Of a DNA stretch of 42,269 nucleotides, positions 1 through 6,883 are shown in pieces; position 1 is the stretch's first letter; each line of letters begins with the position of its first letter. The position numbers and the translations under genes are program-made. The stretch comes from a virus. The stretch is from IMG/VR virus record IMGVR_UViG_3300008448_010914, positions 1 to 42,269 of that record; one strand, written 5' to 3'. The notes under the pieces were generated by a model. The model saw only the letters and a program-made list of their open reading frames with translations. It made no database searches and had not been told where the DNA came from.

Positions 1-1
1 G

Positions 2-30
2 TTGCCGGTTTTCCGGTTTGGCGGGATAAT
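2..30 (+). promoter_or_regulatory. sigma70-type promoter P1
   Basis: TTGCCG (2-7), a 17-bp spacer and GATAAT (25-30) read rightward. The block around the -10 (GGGATAATAG then GCAT) recurs in the second promoter at 136-164. This would be recognised by the unmodified host sigma70 enzyme, as expected of an early phage promoter. The predicted start near 37 falls on an ATG that opens only a 24-codon frame without a ribosome site, so I do not call a gene there. Confidence 0.6.
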
Positions 31-79
31 AGGGGCATGATTCGAAGCAATGAGCGGGGTGGACGTGGAGAGTGCCCCT
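31..79 (+). other. Inverted repeat at the 5' end of the P1 transcript
   Basis: AGGGGCA (31-37) is complementary to TGCCCCT (73-79), giving a possible 7-bp stem closing a 35-nt loop just after P1. Farther on, GGGTGTATTACCCC (89-102) is a short hyphenated palindrome, and GTATTACCC recurs at 141-149 inside P2. These could be an RNA leader structure and an operator, but this is inference from symmetry alone. Confidence 0.3.
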
Positions 80-135
80 GCGGGCTGCTATGGGTGTATT
101 ACCCCAGTTGACCTTTTTAATAGTATGGGTACTGG

Positions 136-164
136 TTGACGTATTACCCGAATGCCGGGATAAT
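136..164 (+). promoter_or_regulatory. sigma70-type promoter P2
   Basis: TTGACG (136-141), exactly 17 bp, then GATAAT (159-164): five of six consensus bases in each box. Predicted start near 171, 23 bp before the ATG at 194, with a ribosome site AAAGGAAC between. This is the probable main promoter of the two small genes at 194-588. Confidence 0.75.
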
Positions 165-193
165 AGACGCATAGCAAGTAACAAAGGAACAAA

Positions 194-460
194 ATGAACG
201 CAACCACATACATCGCCCGCTCCGCAGCTACCCGCAGGGAAGTCTCTCAAGCTTCTACTGACTTCGTAGATGCTGTGCGGGGCGTGCAGATCATCAACGG
301 CATGGACTCTATGGATGCCTCTGCATACACTCTAGGCTACCTGGAGTCTTTCATGGTTGGCATGATCACTGATCTCCCTGCAAAGTACCGCGACCAGATC
401 ATCAACGAGATGCGCAGAGTCACTCTGGACAAGCTGAACAACACAAAGGAACTAGCATGA
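194..460 (+). CDS. Small conserved phage protein, early type (88 aa)
   Basis: No family is recognised. The 88-residue product has an acidic, helical second half with no membrane segment or signal peptide, so it should be cytoplasmic. It follows promoter P2, has a good ribosome site (AAAGGA) 8 bases before the ATG, and ends in ATGA, shared with the next gene, so the two are probably translated together. Its GC content and use of GCC, CTG and CGC codons are clearly higher than in the AT-rich genes downstream. A host-takeover role would fit the strong promoter, but that is inference only. Confidence 0.7.
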   Translation: MNATTYIARSAATRREVSQASTDFVDAVRGVQIINGMDSMDASAYTLGYLESFMVGMITDLPAKYRDQIINEMRRVTLDKLNNTKELA

Positions 461-588
461 GCAAAGAACAATTGGATCTTTTCCAGGTCCCCTCTGAACC
501 TGTCTGCGACCTTGCTGAGCTGGACTCTGATCCTGCTTACCAGCGATGGTTGCTGGAGCAGGCTGAGTCATTCTGCGAGTTCGACTGA
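457..588 (+). CDS. Small acidic protein (43 aa), coupled to the upstream gene
   Basis: The frame starts at the ATG inside the ATGA that ends the upstream gene and closes at TGA 586-588. The 43-residue product is strongly acidic, starts MSKEQLDLF, and carries two Cys and a DPAYQRWLLEQAE helix. Many phages encode small acidic proteins of this type in early operons, some of which bind host enzymes, but I do not recognise this one. Coupling to the preceding gene and similar base composition support it; an opposite-strand frame at 452-655 does not. Confidence 0.55.
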   Translation: MSKEQLDLFQVPSEPVCDLAELDSDPAYQRWLLEQAESFCEFD

Positions 589-685
589 GCTGAGCTGAAC
601 ATTCTCTGCAGGGTGCAGAACCTTGCTGGGGAATCCTGAACCGTTGTAGATCCAAAGCTGGTCCTGGGCTATTCTGTACTACTCT

Positions 686-703
686 GCTCCTTTCTGGAGC
701 TTT
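686..703 (+). terminator. Possible weak terminator after the early gene pair
   Basis: GCTCC-TTTCT-GGAGC (686-700) forms a 5-bp stem followed by TTTCTGTGTTT. The stem is short and the T-run broken, so termination would be weak or Rho-assisted. It lies about 100 bp after the second early gene. Confidence 0.3.
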
Positions 704-717
704 CTGTGTTTATCTAC

Positions 718-760
718 CTGATAATGCAATAATATTTCATAATACGGCTGATAATGCAAT
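718..760. repeat. Direct repeat pair in the AT-rich intergenic region
   Basis: CTGATAATGCAAT occurs at 718-730 and again at 748-760, exactly 30 bp apart (about three helical turns), each followed by more A/T. A weak 5-bp inverted repeat (ATCCT/AGGAT, 769-785) follows. The gap 589-925 otherwise holds only the weak terminator and the late promoter; I see no gene in it. The spacing is compatible with protein-binding iterons, but nothing identifies a protein. Confidence 0.45.
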
Positions 761-892
761 TATTCGCTATCCTATCATACAGGATAAAATTATCTTACAT
801 ATTTTCGTTAATATTCTACTATTATTTCATCTGATTATCCCTACTAGAACCTGCTAGAAACGATCATCTCTCCTATCTAATAGTACCTATCC

Positions 893-900
893 TCTAAATA
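893..900 (+). promoter_or_regulatory. T4-type late promoter
   Basis: TCTAAATA matches seven of eight bases of the T4 late consensus TATAAATA and lies 25 bp before the ATG at 926, the usual spacing. There is no -35 box, as expected for a promoter read with a phage late sigma factor. Confidence 0.45.
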
Positions 901-925
901 ATGGAAGGTTTATACAAGGGATTAT

Positions 926-1120
926 ATGTTATCGTTTATTGATTTTATTTCTGAGAACTTTGCTGATGGACGTAATCCTCAGGACAAAGGTGATAGCAAG
1001 AGGTTAGGAGTTCCTACTAAGGCAAGTGTTGCTACTCTTAGGAAGGTTGCTAAACAAGGTGGACGCAAAGGTCAATTAGCTCATTGGATGGCTAACATGA
1101 AGGCTGGTAAGAAGAAATGA
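926..1120 (+). CDS. Small basic phage protein with capsid-targeting-like N-terminus (64 aa)
   Basis: The 64-residue product begins MLSFIDFISE, then has a very basic tail containing KGDSKRLGVPTK, KQGGRKGQLAHW and a final GKKK. From memory, proteins with this DKGDSKR...RKGQLA pattern are common in T4-like phages; their function is not established. The first ten residues resemble the capsid-targeting peptide of T4 internal proteins (MKTYQEFIAE), so packaging inside the head is a reasonable guess, and the basic tail would suit DNA contact. The ribosome site AAGGGA precedes the ATG, a late promoter lies upstream, and the stop overlaps the next ATG (ATGA). Confidence 0.75.
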   Translation: MLSFIDFISENFADGRNPQDKGDSKRLGVPTKASVATLRKVAKQGGRKGQLAHWMANMKAGKKK

Positions 1121-1662
1121 TTCGTATCTTCCTAGCTCATAACCCTAAGAAGCTTATTGTCACTAAGGAGACTGAGCGTGAGCTACGTTCTGAGTATAAG
1201 AGCTTTGAGTTGATTGCTACTTACAAAGCTAAGAAGGGTGTTCATGCTTTTGTTAGAGATAAGATGAAGACTTACGGTGTTCCGTTTGAGAATGTAGATG
1301 TTAGATTCTTTATGTTCTGGGGATGTACTCATAAGCTCGATCTAGTCAATAAGTCTGATGAGTATAGAGCTGAGTTCAATAGACGAGTATCAGAAGGACG
1401 TAAGGGCGTTAAGCATAGCGAAGAGACTAAAGCTAAGATGAGTGCTAGCATGAAAGGAAAGAAGAAGAACTTCTCTCCTGAGACTATCGAAGCTTTAAAA
1501 AGGAATGCGGCAGTGCAGAGAAGGAAGACTGCTGGCCATAGCACAATGAAATGGATCTACGATCCCTACACTCACGAGAATAAAAGGATCAAGCCTGGTG
1601 ATCCTCTTCCCGATGGTTGGATGTACGGACGTCCTAGTATCAAGGAATGGATTGCTGGCTGA
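1117..1662 (+). CDS. NUMOD3-containing homing-endonuclease-type protein (181 aa)
   Basis: Residues about 100-130 carry a NUMOD3 motif (KHSEETKAKMSASMKGKKK), the nuclease-associated modular DNA-binding domain found in GIY-YIG and HNH homing endonucleases. The C-terminus (WIYDPYTHENKRI ... PLPDGWMYGR) is a pattern seen after NUMOD3 in phage proteins. I see no clear GIY-YIG or HNH active site in the first 100 residues, so this may be a degenerate or unrecognised nuclease, or a DNA-binding remnant. It starts by ATGA overlap with the upstream gene. Confidence 0.7.
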   Translation: MIRIFLAHNPKKLIVTKETERELRSEYKSFELIATYKAKKGVHAFVRDKMKTYGVPFENVDVRFFMFWGCTHKLDLVNKSDEYRAEFNRRVSEGRKGVKHSEETKAKMSASMKGKKKNFSPETIEALKRNAAVQRRKTAGHSTMKWIYDPYTHENKRIKPGDPLPDGWMYGRPSIKEWIAG

Positions 1663-1729
1663 TATAAATGTATGCGTGAGTCACTATTGAGCAGATCAGG
1701 ATCAATGTGATAGTAAAGTAAGCAGGCTT

Positions 1730-1737
1730 CATAAATA
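1730..1737 (+). promoter_or_regulatory. T4-type late promoter
   Basis: CATAAATA matches seven of eight bases of TATAAATA, 23 bp before the preferred ATG at 1760, with AAGGAG between. It sits in the 97-bp gap after the NUMOD3 gene, which holds nothing else evident. Confidence 0.45.
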
Positions 1738-1759
1738 TTTGTTTAAGGAGATGATGAAT

Positions 1760-2047
1760 ATGTATAAACACACAACCACCTTTGTAAGGCCAACTGTTGA
1801 CATACCATGGCATTTTGAACATCCAGGATTTCCACTAGCAACCAAACCACTGAGTTTTTTTTCTACTGCTTTTGCATTATCAGATAATAAGTTGTCATAC
1901 AGAAATGTGAGAATTGCTGATAATCCAGAAGTGTTTAATGAACTCGAAGCAAATTTTAATGATGTCACCGATGAAAGACGAAACTGGATAAAAGGATATT
2001 GCGAAGGAATGGAAATAACCATTTCATTTACTTTAGAGCAGATATAA
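1760..2047 (+). CDS. Unknown phage protein (95 aa)
   Basis: No family is recognised. The product is soluble, begins MYKHTTTFVRPTVDIPWHF and is acidic toward the end. An upstream in-frame TTG (1739) would add seven residues, but AAGGAG is ideally spaced (nine bases) from the ATG at 1760, which I prefer. It is the last + strand gene and converges on the - strand gene ending at 2056 with only eight bases between; no clear terminator is visible there. The opposite-strand frame 1729-2022 has no ribosome site and is taken as a shadow. Confidence 0.6.
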   Translation: MYKHTTTFVRPTVDIPWHFEHPGFPLATKPLSFFSTAFALSDNKLSYRNVRIADNPEVFNELEANFNDVTDERRNWIKGYCEGMEITISFTLEQI

Positions 2048-2055
2048 CTTGATTT

Positions 2056-2688
2056 TTACATTCTTTTAAATCTAAGTGACCCAATTGGTGTAACACCTAC
2101 TTCTTCCAGCCACCAAGTATTAAATGATAAAGTTATTCTTGTATCTTCTTGATCAACTGGTTTAACATTATGAAAAGTGGAAGAATTGAATAATAAAATG
2201 CAATCTTCCAACTCTTCTCCATTCTTAACTATTTCCTTCAATGAATACTCATTTTTTATTGAAGGAATACCAAGATAAGGAATTTCCTGTTTAGAAAATT
2301 GGAAAGTAAGGTTGTTATTATCCTTACAGTTAGTCAAAAATATAACTCCTGATAATACGCTAAAAGCATGATAGTGTAAATGATGATGCTGACCTTTATC
2401 TGAAACATTTACCCAGGATTTTGTAACCTGTAGCCCATTATATTTAAAATTATTAAGTGTATTTGGAAAATACACTTTTCCCAAAAATTCACTGGCCTCC
2501 AATTCAATATAATCTTTTAACTTTTTAAAATCGGGGTCGTTTAATACAGAAAGATTGAATGAAATTTTATTTCCAATATTATTTCGATATTGTTGATTGA
2601 CGATATTTTTTTTAATTTCACTAAAGTCTTCTATATTAATTTTTTTAATTAGAAACTGATGTGTCGGCAATGAGTAAATTTCTTGCAT
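2056..2688 (-). CDS. Putative 2OG-Fe(II) oxygenase (210 aa)
   Basis: The double-stranded beta-helix core is visible in the second half: an iron-binding stretch HHHLHYHAFSVLSGVIFLT, a distal STFHNVKPV supplying the last histidine, and an RITLSF strand whose Arg would bind 2-oxoglutarate. This matches the phage oxygenases related to PF13759 and P4Hc. Such enzymes hydroxylate protein, nucleic acid or small substrates; the substrate here is unknown. I place the start at the ATG 2688 because ACAAGGA lies five bases before it; an upstream TTG (2706) is less likely. It is one of six such genes in the window. Confidence 0.7.
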   Translation of the reverse strand: MQEIYSLPTHQFLIKKINIEDFSEIKKNIVNQQYRNNIGNKISFNLSVLNDPDFKKLKDYIELEASEFLGKVYFPNTLNNFKYNGLQVTKSWVNVSDKGQHHHLHYHAFSVLSGVIFLTNCKDNNNLTFQFSKQEIPYLGIPSIKNEYSLKEIVKNGEELEDCILLFNSSTFHNVKPVDQEDTRITLSFNTWWLEEVGVTPIGSLRFKRM

Positions 2689-2714
2689 ATAATCCTTGTT
2701 TATCAATGTTTTAA

Positions 2715-2822
2715 TTATTTCTTCTGCATCTCTATCATTACTTTCTGATGAACCAGATCAAAGACATCTGGCTCTCCATGAAAGATGAAGTACAAGAACA
2801 CTAAAGATAGTATTATTCGCAT
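2715..2822 (-). CDS. Very small conserved-type phage peptide (35 aa)
   Basis: The ATG at 2822-2820 overlaps the end of the gene before it and the frame closes at TAA 2717-2715. The peptide has a hydrophobic start (MRIILSLVFLYFIF) followed by HGEPDVFDLVHQKV. It fills the otherwise empty gap between two genes and looks protein-like throughout. From memory, short phage peptides with a hydrophobic start followed by GEPD.FDLVH occur in other T4-like genomes. It could be a membrane-anchored micropeptide; no function is known to me. Confidence 0.55.
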   Translation of the reverse strand: MRIILSLVFLYFIFHGEPDVFDLVHQKVMIEMQKK

Positions 2823-3007
2823 GACTTGAACTGTTGAGTTAGTTTAAGTTGATCTATGGTCTCCTGAATGAGAAGCTTTGAGTACTTGTCAAACTCGTTA
2901 TCATAATTGCAACTCCAATCAATCATTGAATTGTTTGCATTCCATTGCTCATCCTCCCAAAAGACGAACCCAGCCTGCTTTGCAAGTTTTTCATAAACAT
3001 TGTTCAC
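2813..3007 (-). CDS. Small conserved-type phage protein (64 aa)
   Basis: The product contains FDKYSKLLIQETIDQL, resembling the many small phage proteins ending in FAELIVRECA-type helices, whose function is unknown. The start is a GTG at 3007, overlapping the last 17 bases of the upstream oxygenase gene; there is no usable in-frame ATG. Its stop in turn overlaps the 35-residue gene at 2822. No membrane segment. Confidence 0.6.
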   Translation of the reverse strand: MNNVYEKLAKQAGFVFWEDEQWNANNSMIDWSCNYDNEFDKYSKLLIQETIDQLKLTQQFKSCE

Positions 3008-3569
3008 TAAATTTACCTCTTTTGTTTACAGTGTAATAATTAGTATTGAAACCAATAACAGTTTTAGTGGAAGTAGAGATATTAGGTTTAGAGCAGTGTT
3101 GTACAAAAGAAGGGAAAGTGATGATACTACCTTCTTCTATTTCAATATCAACTTCTTTACCCATAATGTTTAAACAAGTTTTAGAATTTTTTTCACTCAT
3201 TTCAACATAGTAAACATTTGTAAACATACATTCTGGGTGTACATGCCAATCATGGTAGTCACCAGTTTCATATTGTTGAAACCAACCACTATTGATAATC
3301 ATAGGAGAGGAGCCAAAATAATTAGATATCAATTTGTTATGATTTTCAAATGCTTGCATTACTAATGAACCATAAGGCCTTGCAATATCTTTAGGCAGAT
3401 ACCAATCGGTGTTAGAAATACTTTGAAATTTTTCAAAGCATCCATGTTTTCCCATTTCAATGATTTTTTTCAATATTTGTGGCTTGATAATTAAATGGTC
3501 CTCCACCTTACTAACCATGATTGGAAAAGCTTGATCTACAACGAATAAATTGTTAGAGGCATTATTCAT
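2991..3569 (-). CDS. Putative 2OG-Fe(II) oxygenase (192 aa)
   Basis: The iron site reads YHDWHVHPECMFTNVYYVE (His-X-His type) with a later FVQHCSKPN giving the third ligand and a TVIGFNTNYY strand. This is the layout of the putative 2OG-Fe(II) oxygenases of PF13759, common in marine and freshwater T4-like phages. The enzyme would be cytoplasmic with an unknown substrate. The start overlaps the stop of the upstream gene as ATGA, so translation is coupled. Confidence 0.75.
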   Translation of the reverse strand: MNNASNNLFVVDQAFPIMVSKVEDHLIIKPQILKKIIEMGKHGCFEKFQSISNTDWYLPKDIARPYGSLVMQAFENHNKLISNYFGSSPMIINSGWFQQYETGDYHDWHVHPECMFTNVYYVEMSEKNSKTCLNIMGKEVDIEIEEGSIITFPSFVQHCSKPNISTSTKTVIGFNTNYYTVNKRGKFSEQCL

Positions 3570-3802
3570 CTGTAATTTCCATTTGCATAAGCATTAATGT
3601 AATCTGAGACTTCTTGTCTTCCATTGGGATCTTGATAGTATACATCCTTTGGGAACATATCGTCAAATGCTTTGTTTGGACTGACCCACCACTTGTGGAC
3701 CAACTCCTCTGATCCTATCATAGCAAACAACATAGCATCAAGTTGCTTCTTGCTCCATAGGATAGTCTGGACGTTTGTTACAGTACTCACATTTTGGGTC
3801 AT
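3566..3802 (-). CDS. Small protein with MbcA/ParS/Xre antitoxin-like C-terminal region (78 aa)
   Basis: The core GSEELVHKWWVSPNKAFDD followed by a YINAY helix resembles the C-terminal toxin-binding domain of MbcA/ParS/Xre antitoxins (W..PN.A) and similar short phage proteins. There is no partner toxin next to it. The first 21 codons overlap the zinc-ribbon gene at 3738-3902 in another frame; an internal ATG at 3733 would avoid this, but TILWSKKQLDAML before it looks like genuine protein, so I keep the longer form. ATGA couples it to the next gene. Confidence 0.6.
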   Translation of the reverse strand: MTQNVSTVTNVQTILWSKKQLDAMLFAMIGSEELVHKWWVSPNKAFDDMFPKDVYYQDPNGRQEVSDYINAYANGNYR

Positions 3803-3902
3803 TGCACTTCTCCTCTAACCATAGATTACACCTCTCACAATAGTAAGTATCATATTCTGCTGAGTACTTATTCGGACTACCACACTCAGGACATTCATTC
3901 AT
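3738..3902 (-). CDS. Zinc-ribbon microprotein (54 aa)
   Basis: The 54-residue product contains three Cys pairs: CPEC near residues 4-7, CERC near 22-25 and CEYC near 38-41, with a further Cys between. Such CxxC knuckles bind zinc and often contact nucleic acid or RNA polymerase. It starts at ATG 3902, preceded by AAGGATAG, and overlaps the upstream gene by eight bases and the downstream gene by 65. Function unknown. Confidence 0.65.
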   Translation of the reverse strand: MNECPECGSPNKYSAEYDTYYCERCNLWLEEKCNDPKCEYCNKRPDYPMEQEAT

Positions 3903-4305
3903 ATCTATCCTTTATCTCAAATATGTAATGACCACCACGACGAGACTGAGCCCAAGTAATGAACCACAACATACTGTTCTTCTCCATAGCTCTGATGATA
4001 GACTCATTGCCAGACCATCCAGCAGTAGAGACGTACAAGGCAGTAATCTTCTTTTCTTGGAAGATCTCATCAATCGCTTCTGCTTCCCTCCATCCCCAAT
4101 CTCTCATGTACCAGATTGATTTAATAAAGTCAAACCATCCTCTTGGATCAGAGAAGTGCCAAAACCAAATTAGATCAAGAGCATACTGAGTAGGATAACC
4201 ATCATCATCCAATAGTAGACCGTGATTAATTAATTTAACACGCTCCTTGTGATCTTCTGCATCTTGATTGTACTTCTGCAATACTGCTTCTTTATCGAAT
4301 TTCAT
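3895..4305 (-). CDS. Conserved phage protein of unknown function (136 aa)
   Basis: The product is Trp- and acid-rich (WFWHFSDPRGWFDFIKS, WYMRDWGW) and has a STAGWSGNESIIRAME motif that I associate with widespread phage hypothetical proteins. No catalytic motif is evident. It is cytoplasmic by composition and starts by overlap with the stop of the preceding gene, placing it in a coupled run of four genes (3566-5317). Confidence 0.65.
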   Translation of the reverse strand: MKFDKEAVLQKYNQDAEDHKERVKLINHGLLLDDDGYPTQYALDLIWFWHFSDPRGWFDFIKSIWYMRDWGWREAEAIDEIFQEKKITALYVSTAGWSGNESIIRAMEKNSMLWFITWAQSRRGGHYIFEIKDRYE

Positions 4306-4847
4306 CGAATAATACCTTGTTCATTTTGTTTGGGAGTACGAGGCTCAGCGTCTGAGTGCTTGTACACATACTCTTTCTTAGGTGTATAAGGAAAGGTTAT
4401 GTACACTCTTGACTCACGTCCAGTGTAGTATGATTTGAATGTATCCGTTCCAGGATACCCTTTCTCATCTTCATATAAAGGACGCTCAGCCCACTCCCAG
4501 AACACTTTGCCGTCAATGTCATATGCTACTCCATCAGAGCTATCCTTGAACACATGACTGCATCGTTTGTTCTGATAATGAATTGATCCATCACCATTAT
4601 GACGAACATCTGACCATTCCCAGTCTTCACCAGTCAACGGGACAATTGGTTCGTACATTGCTAACTGCTTGAATAAGTTGATAGCATATGGAGCTGATGA
4701 TCCACTATGACCTTCTTCTGAGAATAACATCAACAGTTTGAGAACTCCTTCACAAACGATTTGTTGCATCTCATCTTTCCAGTTGCCATCGTCATCAACC
4801 CATCCAGCAGCTCGGAACTCTAACAATGCATGGTCAAGTGTCTTCAT
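4302..4847 (-). CDS. Unknown phage protein (181 aa)
   Basis: No family is recognised. The product has an alpha-helical N-terminal half and a central Trp/Asp-rich part (GEDWEWSDVRHNGDGSIHY), then TGRESRVYITFPYTPKK. It has no signal peptide or membrane segment. The start overlaps the upstream stop (ATGA) and the stop overlaps the next ATG, so it belongs to the same coupled operon as its neighbours. Confidence 0.6.
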   Translation of the reverse strand: MKTLDHALLEFRAAGWVDDDGNWKDEMQQIVCEGVLKLLMLFSEEGHSGSSAPYAINLFKQLAMYEPIVPLTGEDWEWSDVRHNGDGSIHYQNKRCSHVFKDSSDGVAYDIDGKVFWEWAERPLYEDEKGYPGTDTFKSYYTGRESRVYITFPYTPKKEYVYKHSDAEPRTPKQNEQGIIR

Positions 4848-5317
4848 TTAAATACTCTCGAGACATAATAATACGCATTTGCATACGTAATCTTCAACTC
4901 ATTCTGGATAGCTTTAGCAATCTCACCAGATGTACTACCTTGCATACGATCAAAAATAGCACGAGCAGCGGCTTTCTTGTCTGATACAGGAGCAGAACTA
5001 GCAACTGGTTCGCTAGTTTGGAGAATGTATGGACTGTTGTGAAGGATCTTATCTACTTTAGCCTTAGCAACAGTAATAGCTAACTCACTATTGTAGTCCT
5101 CTTTGTTGATGTATACTTGCTCAATCAAGCTCTTAGCCATCAGTTTAGCAATGACAATGTTGTCAACTTCCTGACCACCTAGCTGTTTGATCAGGAAATT
5201 AGCTTTTTCTAATGGGTAACCAGCATTATCAATCACGTCACCAGTACGAGCAATTGCATGATGAACGGTTTGATTGTAGGGAATATCGTTTTTACGGAGA
5301 AGTTCAAGAGCTGTCAT
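4844..5317 (-). CDS. Unknown phage protein with possible C-terminal HTH (157 aa)
   Basis: No family is recognised. The N-terminal 90 residues look helical; an Ala/Ser/Pro linker (about 105-115) leads to a C-terminal piece, GSTSGEIAKAIQNELKITYA, that could be a small helix-turn-helix reading as a SPASM/replication-type winged helix. The ATG is preceded by AAGGATCT. It heads the ATGA-coupled group running down to 3566. A DNA-binding role is only a suggestion. Confidence 0.55.
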   Translation of the reverse strand: MTALELLRKNDIPYNQTVHHAIARTGDVIDNAGYPLEKANFLIKQLGGQEVDNIVIAKLMAKSLIEQVYINKEDYNSELAITVAKAKVDKILHNSPYILQTSEPVASSAPVSDKKAAARAIFDRMQGSTSGEIAKAIQNELKITYANAYYYVSRVFK

Positions 5318-5347
5318 AGTAGATCCTTTGTAAGAATCTCTATTATA

Positions 5348-6016
5348 TCACTCTCTACCGTAAATTGCAACCCTATTGTTGTCCAAATAAGAGACCAAAT
5401 CACTGTAGTAATCTGAAGTTTTCTTGTAAAAGACCTGCAAACCATCATGTTCTGTTGCAATTAGGACACAAATCCACTTAGCAAGGATCTGATGTCTCTC
5501 ATATGCCATCTGTGAGTAAGCGGCACATTGCATGAAATAGTTACTGATCCACTTCTCTTCCTTAGGCTTAGAAGCAGTCTTAAAGTCAACTATACAAGGT
5601 AATCCATGCAAACGACATATCAAGTCACACCTGCCAGCGAGACGTAGTGTATTGCTGTACATTCCAACCTCAGTACCGTAGATCAAGTCACAATGCTCGT
5701 CCAAGTAGTCTTTGATTGGCTTGAATATGTCTGCATGAATAGGATTAACATCTTTGAGATAGTCAGGATCATTGAGAACATACTTCTCAGCAATCAAGTG
5801 AACCTTAGTTCCTCTTGATGATGCGGCATTAGATATCTTATTAGCTTGCTCTTCACCAACACGTTTACGCCATTTAAGAATGGCGTCTTTGCTCATGTGG
5901 GAGAGTGCAGTAGTGATGGAAGGATACTTGTTGCCCTCTGGTGTGAGGTAGTATCTCTTTCCATCCACTTGTTCCGTCGTTAACGGAATGTCTTTCACAA
6001 ATTCATGTTGAAACAT
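5348..6016 (-). CDS. PD-(D/E)XK nuclease, Cas4/RecB type (222 aa)
   Basis: The nuclease signature is present in order: SSRGTKVHLIAE (the GxxxH motif, near residue 68-78), EVGMYSNTLRLAGRCDLI (acidic ligand), and CIVDFKTAS (the D-x-K catalytic pair near 143-148), followed by a QCAAYSQMAYE helix (QxxxY). This is the RecB/Cas4 exonuclease-like fold, which many T4-like phages carry in their replication/recombination region. It lacks the four-Cys iron-sulphur cluster of true Cas4. A role in DNA end processing or host DNA breakdown is likely; the exact substrate is unknown. Confidence 0.75.
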   Translation of the reverse strand: MFQHEFVKDIPLTTEQVDGKRYYLTPEGNKYPSITTALSHMSKDAILKWRKRVGEEQANKISNAASSRGTKVHLIAEKYVLNDPDYLKDVNPIHADIFKPIKDYLDEHCDLIYGTEVGMYSNTLRLAGRCDLICRLHGLPCIVDFKTASKPKEEKWISNYFMQCAAYSQMAYERHQILAKWICVLIATEHDGLQVFYKKTSDYYSDLVSYLDNNRVAIYGRE

Positions 6017-6033
6017 TATATACTAAATTTTAA

Positions 6034-6420
6034 TTAAGTATTTTTTAATTTTTCTTTTGCTTCCCAGTATCCTGGAGGAACAGTAGCAGCAGACAATTCA
6101 TTGATAGGATCATGTTCCCCATCATAAACTTCCATCACTTCTCCATCGAAGTTTCTCATAGCAAAAACACAATAATATACAGTATGATCTTCCAAAGCTG
6201 TTATTTGATGTTGGAGTTCTTTACGGATGACAATGAAGGTAGGGGCAGTAAATTCTTTAGGTTCCTTACCTTTAACTTCAACCCTCACTCTACCAGAAAC
6301 TAGCATCGACACATGATCGAATGTATGCTCGTGCCCATTGTTTTTGTCACCTGCAAACTCCAGGACATTTTGCTTTACCCAGATGTTGCCGAAATACCCC
6401 ATTGCATAAGAATTTTTCAT
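6034..6420 (-). CDS. Cupin-fold protein (128 aa)
   Basis: GHEHTFDHVSMLVSGRVRVE and the later HQITALEDHTVYYCVF give the two metal-binding cupin motifs, including His-X-His and a distal His. Single-domain cupins bind Fe, Mn or Zn and act as dioxygenases, epimerases or sensors; the substrate cannot be told. I choose the ATG at 6420, which forms ATGA with the upstream stop; the ten extra upstream residues of the longer frame lie inside the neighbour. A dTDP-sugar epimerase role is possible but the protein is short for that. Confidence 0.7.
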   Translation of the reverse strand: MKNSYAMGYFGNIWVKQNVLEFAGDKNNGHEHTFDHVSMLVSGRVRVEVKGKEPKEFTAPTFIVIRKELQHQITALEDHTVYYCVFAMRNFDGEVMEVYDGEHDPINELSAATVPPGYWEAKEKLKNT

Positions 6421-6860
6421 ATGTACTCCACTCTTGTAATTGCTCTCCACGAAACGGAACTTTCATCCCAGTAATAATTATTATCAACAAGAGTTGTGTG
6501 TGAAGATCCTAGAGGGTGATCCACAGGAGGCCTCCAACTCATATCATCCAAATTACCAACCCATGATTCATATGGTTTGCGAGCCTGGTGTTCTATAGAT
6601 TTCAATTCTAAAAATTCCTCTTCTGTCAAAACACAAATAACTCCAGGTAAATAAATATTTGAATCCTCATCACAAGTACCGTAATAACGGGGAGCAGAAG
6701 AGTACGTACCATCAGGCAAACAATCTATTGGCCACTCAGATGAATTAGACCATAAAAAATTAAAATTATTAACTTTGGGAAAAGATGGCCCAGTCCTCAT
6801 TCGTTGTTGAGTACAAATGACCCCAGTTTCAGCATCTACGTGAGTTAAACAAACATACAT
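6417..6860 (-). CDS. Unknown protein next to the fibre gene, possible fibre chaperone (147 aa)
   Basis: No family is certain. Features are a long loop-rich N-terminal half with many Cys, Tyr and Pro, an LTEEEFLELKSIEHQARKP helix, and a Trp-rich tail. It lies 23 bases after the receptor-binding fibre gene, where phages often encode a fibre chaperone or assembly protein, so that role is inferred from position alone. It couples by ATGA to the cupin. Confidence 0.5.
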   Translation of the reverse strand: MYVCLTHVDAETGVICTQQRMRTGPSFPKVNNFNFLWSNSSEWPIDCLPDGTYSSAPRYYGTCDEDSNIYLPGVICVLTEEEFLELKSIEHQARKPYESWVGNLDDMSWRPPVDHPLGSSHTTLVDNNYYWDESSVSWRAITRVEYI

Positions 6861-6883
6861 TTTTTTTACTTTTAAAAAGATTA

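Noticed and set aside
452-655. Opposite-strand 67-codon frame
   Set aside because: No ribosome site, unlikely composition (many Gln, Arg, Cys), and it opposes the coupled early gene pair with promoter and ATGA overlap.
1329-2022. Three opposite-strand frames (1329-1544, 1640-1822, 1729-2022)
   Set aside because: They mirror the NUMOD3 gene and the 95-aa gene; they have hydrophobic shadow composition and no ribosome sites.
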